From positions 83,020,595 to 83,084,594 of the forward strand of contig JBAIZL010000003.1 of the NCBI GenBank assembly GCA_036971475.1: a stretch of 64,000 bases of DNA, read 5' to 3'. This DNA is from Prosapia bicincta. Taxonomy: Eukaryota > Arthropoda > Insecta > Hemiptera > Cercopidae. The notes under the pieces were generated by a model. The model searched no databases and was not told the DNA's origin. It saw nothing but the letters and a program-made list of their open reading frames with translations. This document shows, one piece after another, positions 59,047 to 64,000 of the stretch. Each line of letters opens with the position of its first letter. Within the stretch, counting starts at the first letter, position 1. Made by a program: the position numbers and the translations under genes.

Positions 59047-59269
59047 CCAACCTTTGGTTGTTGCCGCGTATTCGTGATGACGTATTTCATTTGAGGTTAG
59101 TTTTTGAACCGGTGCCCTTTGAAGTGATGCTAACTGCAATACAGGTAACTTTTATCGTTGAGCATTATGATCGCTCATTTGGAATTGGAAGTGCGGGTAC
59201 CAAGTTTGTCATACACTGTATTACTTTTTCAGGAATAATTTCACAAAACTCCCAATAACGCTGTGATTA

Positions 59270-60163
59270 TTAATGTTATTGAAAAATTTCGAAGATGAGG
59301 TAGTATTTTGACACAGAGGAATGGATTTTAAGGTCACTTAAGTACAGTCTGTACAAATGAAAAGCACGGGAAATGCTGCAGCAAGTGTTACAGTCACCGA
59401 AAAGAAGCCTGAACCGAACATCTTTGAAACGTGATCCAAGCAATACGTTGTTGTGAAGAATGTTCAAAAATATTGATGGTTTTTCCTACAAGATACAAAC
59501 TGCACAACCTTTGAATTGTATAAACAAAACAGACAGAATTCAATACTGTGCTTCGATATTAGTAATGTGCTATTGAAAACCTGAGTTTCTGAGTAACGTA
59601 TGTCTTTCGAATGAGTGTTATGTGCACCTTATTGGTTTATAAAACAAGCAGACAACGAGTTTTCACGGATTTGAACGTCCTGACAATGTTGTACATAAGC
59701 CACAGCATAGTAGGCGTGTAACTATTTAGAGCACTGTCAGGCAAAGGCATAATTGGTCCACACTTTGTTGAAGACAGGTATGGAAATCCTCTTACTGCAA
59801 ATCGGGACCGATATAGAGCCATTCTTGGTCTTTCTCTGCTCAGGAGATTTTGTTGTGCCCGAAACATGCCTTTTCGTTCACAATAGGTCCAGCAAAACGG
59901 CGCAACTAGTCACACTGCCATACATAATATTGCTTTACTTCAAGAAATTTTTGGCAACCACTTCATCTCCCTTAGAACAAACTCTCTTTTACCCAGCCTA
60001 CGCCTCCGATCTTACACCACCTGATACCCACGTCTGGGGAATGTTGGAGAATATTTTCCGTGATGACCCACCAACTACCATCGTCCAACTACAGAGAAAA
60101 ATAACCATGTGTATAACAAGCATGAAACAACCCCTCTTCACCAAAATGATGCAAAACCTTTAA
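59270..60163 (+). pseudogene. Tc1/mariner (IS630-type) transposase relic
   Basis: Best preserved at 59,937-60,163, with YASDLTPPDTHVWGMLENIF followed by RDDPPTTIVQLQRKI. This corresponds to the conserved SPDLTP.D..LWG block holding the last catalytic residue of arthropod Tc1/mariner transposases. The upstream regions (TNCTTFELYKQNRQNS, NVLLKT, GFERPDN in other frames) line up with the middle of such proteins, but stops and frameshifts are frequent. The N-terminal helix-turn-helix is not clear. Confidence 0.62.
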
Positions 60164-60504
60164 GAACGGTACGAGTGTTGCCTCAAATTGAACGGAGGCG
60201 ATATAGAGCATGTTTAGCTATGTTTACTTGTATGTGTTTGCAAGACTATGTAAATAAAATAAAATGAAGTAAATTAAAATCTAACAACTGTTTCAGTACT
60301 GTTTGGCGCAACTGTATATATTAGCATAGAGTGATGTAACAATGTATCCAGATGTCAATAACTCCCTTTATAATGTTGATATAGTTTCAGGATTACACAC
60401 ATGAAACAATTTTAACCTTATAATTCTTTTAAAGGTAAAATGAAAATTGAAAAATGTTTATTTTAGTGGGAAATTTGGCTTCGTTTTTTTTGATGATTTT
60501 TCAG

Positions 60505-61120
60505 TTTTGCATTTGGTCGATTTAAATGCTTATGGTTACTATTTTCATAGTTGATTCCAAGTGACTGTCAGATAAACGCGTGCAAGCATTAGATTTGATA
60601 GTCTTTACTAACGACAAAGCTCACAGATAAAAAAAGTACCTCCCAACGAACACGAATTTTAAAAAAATGCTTCTCGCAACTAACCCTTTTCTAGAGTTTT
60701 TGTAGTTTCCTTAGTTTTTGTAGAAACCAATTAATGAAACTTCATACAATTTTGATTTCAACTGAATCATGTGCTGCAGATCAAAAAGTTCCATTTGAAT
60801 ATTGTCTGTGCATTCATACAACCAACGCTAAAAGCCGATGAAAAGATTTCAAACAACTTTTCAAATTTATTAATGTCTTGAAATCTGATTTAAAATTCTG
60901 CCTTCAAACGTTTTATTTCATTGCTATATTTCGAGAAATCTATAGTGTTATCAGTTGGATTCATTTCAAAAAGCGATGGGAAGTTAGACAGAAATCCTTT
61001 TTGTATTTTGGCCCCACGCTGACAACTTCTTTCAAACGCTCTGACGAGTCTCAGACGAGTATTAAGTTGTCTTTGCCTTGAAGCTTGTTGTTAAAGTCGT
61101 CCGTTGCATCATTGCAAGAT
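60505..61120 (-). pseudogene. hAT transposase relic (ZBED5-like), minus strand
   Basis: The minus strand carries, in order, DFNNKLQGKDNL (about 61,075-61,100), RFQDINKFEKLFEIFSSAF, NIQMELFDLQHMIQLKSKLY and RLSDSHLESTMKIVT (about 60,540-60,580). These are the same landmarks as in the relic at 370-1,025 and in ZBED5/SCAND3-type hAT proteins. Stops and frame changes are numerous. The two relics are too diverged from each other to be one duplicated copy, as far as I can judge by eye. Confidence 0.6.
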
Positions 61121-62050
61121 ATCGACATAAAATTCTAAATTCAAGAGCAACATATTAGAGTGGTCTGCAGGCTGCAAAAAGCAAGTCGGGGGCCGCAAGT
61201 TGTGGACACCGGGACTAGACTTTCGATTTGCACAACTGCGAATTCCTCGCTTTTTATAATGTGGCAATACCACGACTATTCGGCCGTGAATGTAGGCCAT
61301 GATCAATGCTCATTTTTTAGTCTTGGTTTAGTCGCTCGACACAAACTTCGGAAATTCCACCGTGCACAATGACGTAGGACGGGAATAGAAAACTATCCAG
61401 TAAACACTAATTGTAACCGACCTTTGTCTCCTACGTTTGGTGCAGGAAGTCAGTTTCCTTCAACAGTTAGAGATGCTAATTATGTTAAGATGGTTTATTT
61501 ATTTTATATATGTTAAAAAAATGCGTCTTTTAAATCAATGAAAAAAGAATTGGTTATTTAAAATTATTTGTTAAATAACACTTTATAATTCTTGAAGTTA
61601 TGAGTTATTACGTATTGGGGGTTATATTTTGCTAATTAATTCAATTGGAAAGCATTTTTATCGATTTGAATTATGAACTAAAGATTGAACTACAAACATT
61701 TTCCTCTACTTACTTTTCACATGCTTCCAATCTACAATAACTAATTGCCATAACTAGTAGAGCGTAAAAAGAATTGTGCCTCTAATTTCTAGGTTAAACG
61801 GTTAAATACATATTATACTTACTTTCTTAGGCCTATAGAGTGCGAAGAAAATCCTGGCAGACCAGGAAATCACAGACTGGCATTCGGCGAAATTACACTA
61901 TAAGGTAGGAAATACATGCAGGTGTTTGGTGAGCATCCAGGTTCAGTATGGACATAGAGTGTGATTTACTGCAAAGATGCTACAAAGTGTTTCTACCTTA
62001 TCAAATGCATCTTTCATGATTTATCCCGAGGTTTTGCTGACAACGGTTTT
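61121..62050. other. Unassigned AT-rich region
   Basis: No gene recognised. A short G/C-rich stretch near 61,180-61,200 (GGGGGCCGCAAGTTG) recalls the GCGGCCCTC sequence after the first hAT relic (about 1,150) and may be an hAT terminus, but the match is short. Confidence 0.3.
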
Positions 62051-64000
62051 TTCCTTGTCCGGATTTTATACAGGGGAAAGAGGTAGTGGAGGGGTAAAAA
62101 GGTACAGTGGCAAGGGCAAAGAGGTACAGTATAAGGGAACTGGAATAATGTGGCAGGGGCAAAGAGGTACAGTATAAGGGAACTGGGATAAAGTAGCAGG
62201 GGCAAAGGTGAACAACTGCGGGGGTTATTGGATAAAGAGAAGGGGCAAAGAGGTACAGTGGTAGAAGCAAAGAGGTACAGTATAAGAGAACTGGGATATT
62301 GTGGCAGGGACACTGTGATAAAGTGCAGGGCCAAAGGGCTATAGTGGCAAGAACACTTGCATACGTGTCAGGGGCAAAGAAGTACAGTAGCAGGGATACT
62401 GAAATAAAGTAGCAGAGGCAAAGAAGTACAAAGGAAGGAGTAGTTGGATAAAGTGGCAGGGGCAAAGGAGTACACGGTCAAGTGCACTGGGATAAGTGTC
62501 AGGGTCCAAAGAGTACAGTGGCAGGGATACTGAAATAAAGTGGCAGAGGCAATAAGGTACAGTGGAAGGAGTAGTTGGATAAAGTGGCAGGAGCAAAGGC
62601 AGACACTGGCAAGGGCACTGGGATAAGTGTCAGGGACAAAGGATTATAGTGGAAGGAGTACTGCAATATAGTGACAGAGGTACAGTGGAAGGAGTAGTTG
62701 GATAAAGTAGCAGGGAAAAGGGTTATAGTAACAGTGGCACTGGGATACAGTTACAGGGGCAAAGGCAGACACTGTCAAGGACGCTGGGATAAGTGTCAGG
62801 GGCAAAGGAGTATAGTGGCAGGAGTAGTGCAATATAGTGACAGAGGTACAGTGGAAGGAGTAGTTGGATAAAGTGACAGGAGCAAAGGCAGACACTGGCA
62901 AGGGCACTGGGATAAGTGTCAGGGGCAAAGGAGTATAGTGGCAGGAGTACTGCAATATAATGGCAGAGGTACAGTGGAAGGAGTAGTTGGATAAAGTGAC
63001 AGGAGCAAAGGCAGACACTGGCAAGGGCACTGGGATGTGTCAGGGGCAAAGGAGTATAGTGGCAGGAGTACTGCAATATAGTGACAGAGGTACAGTGGAA
63101 GGAGTAGTTGGATAAAGTAGCAGGGAAAAGGGGTATAGTAACAGCGGCACTGAGATACAGTTACAGGGGCAAAGGCAGACTCTGGCAAGGACACTGGGAT
63201 AAGTGTCAGGGGCAAAGGAGTATAGTGGCGGGAGTACAGCAATATAGTGACAGAGGTACGGTGGAAGGAGTAGTTGGATAAAGTGACAGGAGCAAAGGCA
63301 GACACTGGCAAGGACACTGGGATAAGTGTAAGGGGCAAAGGAGTATAGTGGCAGGAGTACTGCAATATAGTGACAGAGGTATAGTGGAAGGAGTAGTTGG
63401 ATAAAGTAGCAGGGCAAAGGGATATAGTAACAGTGGCACTGGGATACAGTTACAGGGGCAAAGGCAGACTCTGGCAAGGACACTGGGATAAGTGTCAGGG
63501 GCAAAGGAGTATAGTGGCAGGAGTACAGCAATATAGTGACAGAGGTACGGTGGAAGGAGTAGTTGGATAAAGTGACAGGAGCAAAGGCAGACACTGGCAA
63601 GGGCACTGGGATAAGTGTAAGGGGCAAAGGAGTATAGTGGCAGGAGTACTGCAATATAGTGACAGAGGTACAGTGGAAGGAGTAGTTGGATAAAGTAGCA
63701 GGGCAAAGGGATATAGTAACAGTGGCACTGGGATACAGTTACAGGGGCAAATGAAGACACTGGCAAGGGCACTGGGATAAGTGTCAGGGGCAAAGGAGTA
63801 TAGTGGCAGGAGTACTGCAATATAGTGACAGAGGTACAGTGGAAGGAGTAGTTGGATAAAGTGACAGGAGCAAAGGCAGATACTGGCAAGGACACTGGGA
63901 TAAGTGTCAGGGGCAAAGGAGTATAGTGGTAGGAGTAGTGCAATATAGTGACAGAGGTACAGTGGAAGGAGTAGTTGGATAAAGTGACAGGAGCAAAGGC
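62051..64000. repeat. Purine-rich minisatellite, 289-bp dimer (123 + 166 bp), open at window end
   Basis: GCAATATAGTGACAGAGGTA landmarks occur at 62,663, 62,829, 62,952, 63,073, 63,239, 63,362, 63,528, 63,651, 63,817 and 63,940. Spacings alternate near 166 and 121-123 bp. The long unit carries an extra ~43 bp (GGGATACAGTTACAGGGGC region). From 62,051 to 62,650 the units are shorter and less ordered. All are built from GGGGCAAAG-like and GTACAGTGGAAGGAG-like modules. Long Pro/Leu/Cys-rich frames on the minus strand arise because this strand is purine-rich and its complement lacks stops. I do not regard them as genes. The array continues beyond 64,000. Confidence 0.92.

Larger units (their letters stand above)
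58936..60314 (+). mobile_element. Tc1/mariner-like transposon relic
   Basis: About 1.38 kb, a normal length for the group. The left end reads CCGTATGCGCCAAA and the right end, inverted, CAGTTGCGCCAAA. Each is bordered by TA (58,934-58,935 and 60,315-60,316), as expected for TA target duplication. It contains a decayed transposase and a small tandem repeat near its left end. The terminal match is short and imperfect, so the exact boundaries are moderately certain. Confidence 0.58.

Noticed and set aside
62001..63943. Long Pro/Leu/Cys-rich protein on the minus strand
   Set aside because: Several overlapping frames are open at once, the unit length alternates 123/166 bp so no single frame is kept, and the sequence is a purine-rich minisatellite.

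Overview
This is a eukaryotic, probably arthropod, repeat-dominated window. I see no ordinary host gene. The evidence is a 35-kb satellite array, remnants of several animal DNA transposons (hAT, pogo/Tigger, Tc1/mariner, MULE), a non-LTR retrotransposon, and a degraded Polinton/Maverick (adintovirus-like) element with GT-AG splice signals. The host assignment is inference from the mix of element families.

Layout. 1-1.2 kb: hAT transposase relic. 1.2-36.4 kb: one array of a ~116-bp satellite with several higher-order periods, interrupted by a 359-bp palindrome that carries a hammerhead-ribozyme-like motif on each strand (33.35-33.71 kb) and by a pogo/Tigger relic (34.0-35.6 kb). 36.6-37.8 kb: the 3' part of a non-LTR reverse transcriptase whose RNase H segment has expanded into an 82-bp tandem array. 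37.8-56.0 kb: the Polinton. 56.0-58.6 kb: the rest of the non-LTR element plus a MULE relic. 58.9-60.3 kb: Tc1/mariner relic. 60.5-61.1 kb: second hAT relic. 62.05-64.0 kb: a minisatellite running off the window.

The Polinton. One strand carries integrase, packaging ATPase, a coiled-coil protein, penton-like minor capsid, a 51-aa ORF, the double-jelly-roll major capsid and a BIR protein. DNA polymerase B and two unknown ORFs lie on the other strand, followed by dUTPase and a full-length matrix metalloprotease (MMP) at the far end. PolB, ATPase, dUTPase and both capsid genes carry frameshifts or stops, and the integrase has lost a catalytic Asp. The MMP is the longest intact reading frame in the window.

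Rearrangement. The locus is a large imperfect palindrome. 38,414-47,107 is an inverted copy of 53,647-58,565 plus about 3.65 kb now missing from the right arm. The copied block (part of polB, ORFs, dUTPase, MMP, terminal repeat, 82-bp array, non-LTR tail, MULE) sits between the left terminal repeat and the integrase. Both element termini start AGTAG and abut the hexamer CTAGAT or its complement inside the 82-bp array, so I infer insertion into the array with a 6-bp target duplication, then fold-back duplication, then loss of MMP/dUTPase from the original position.
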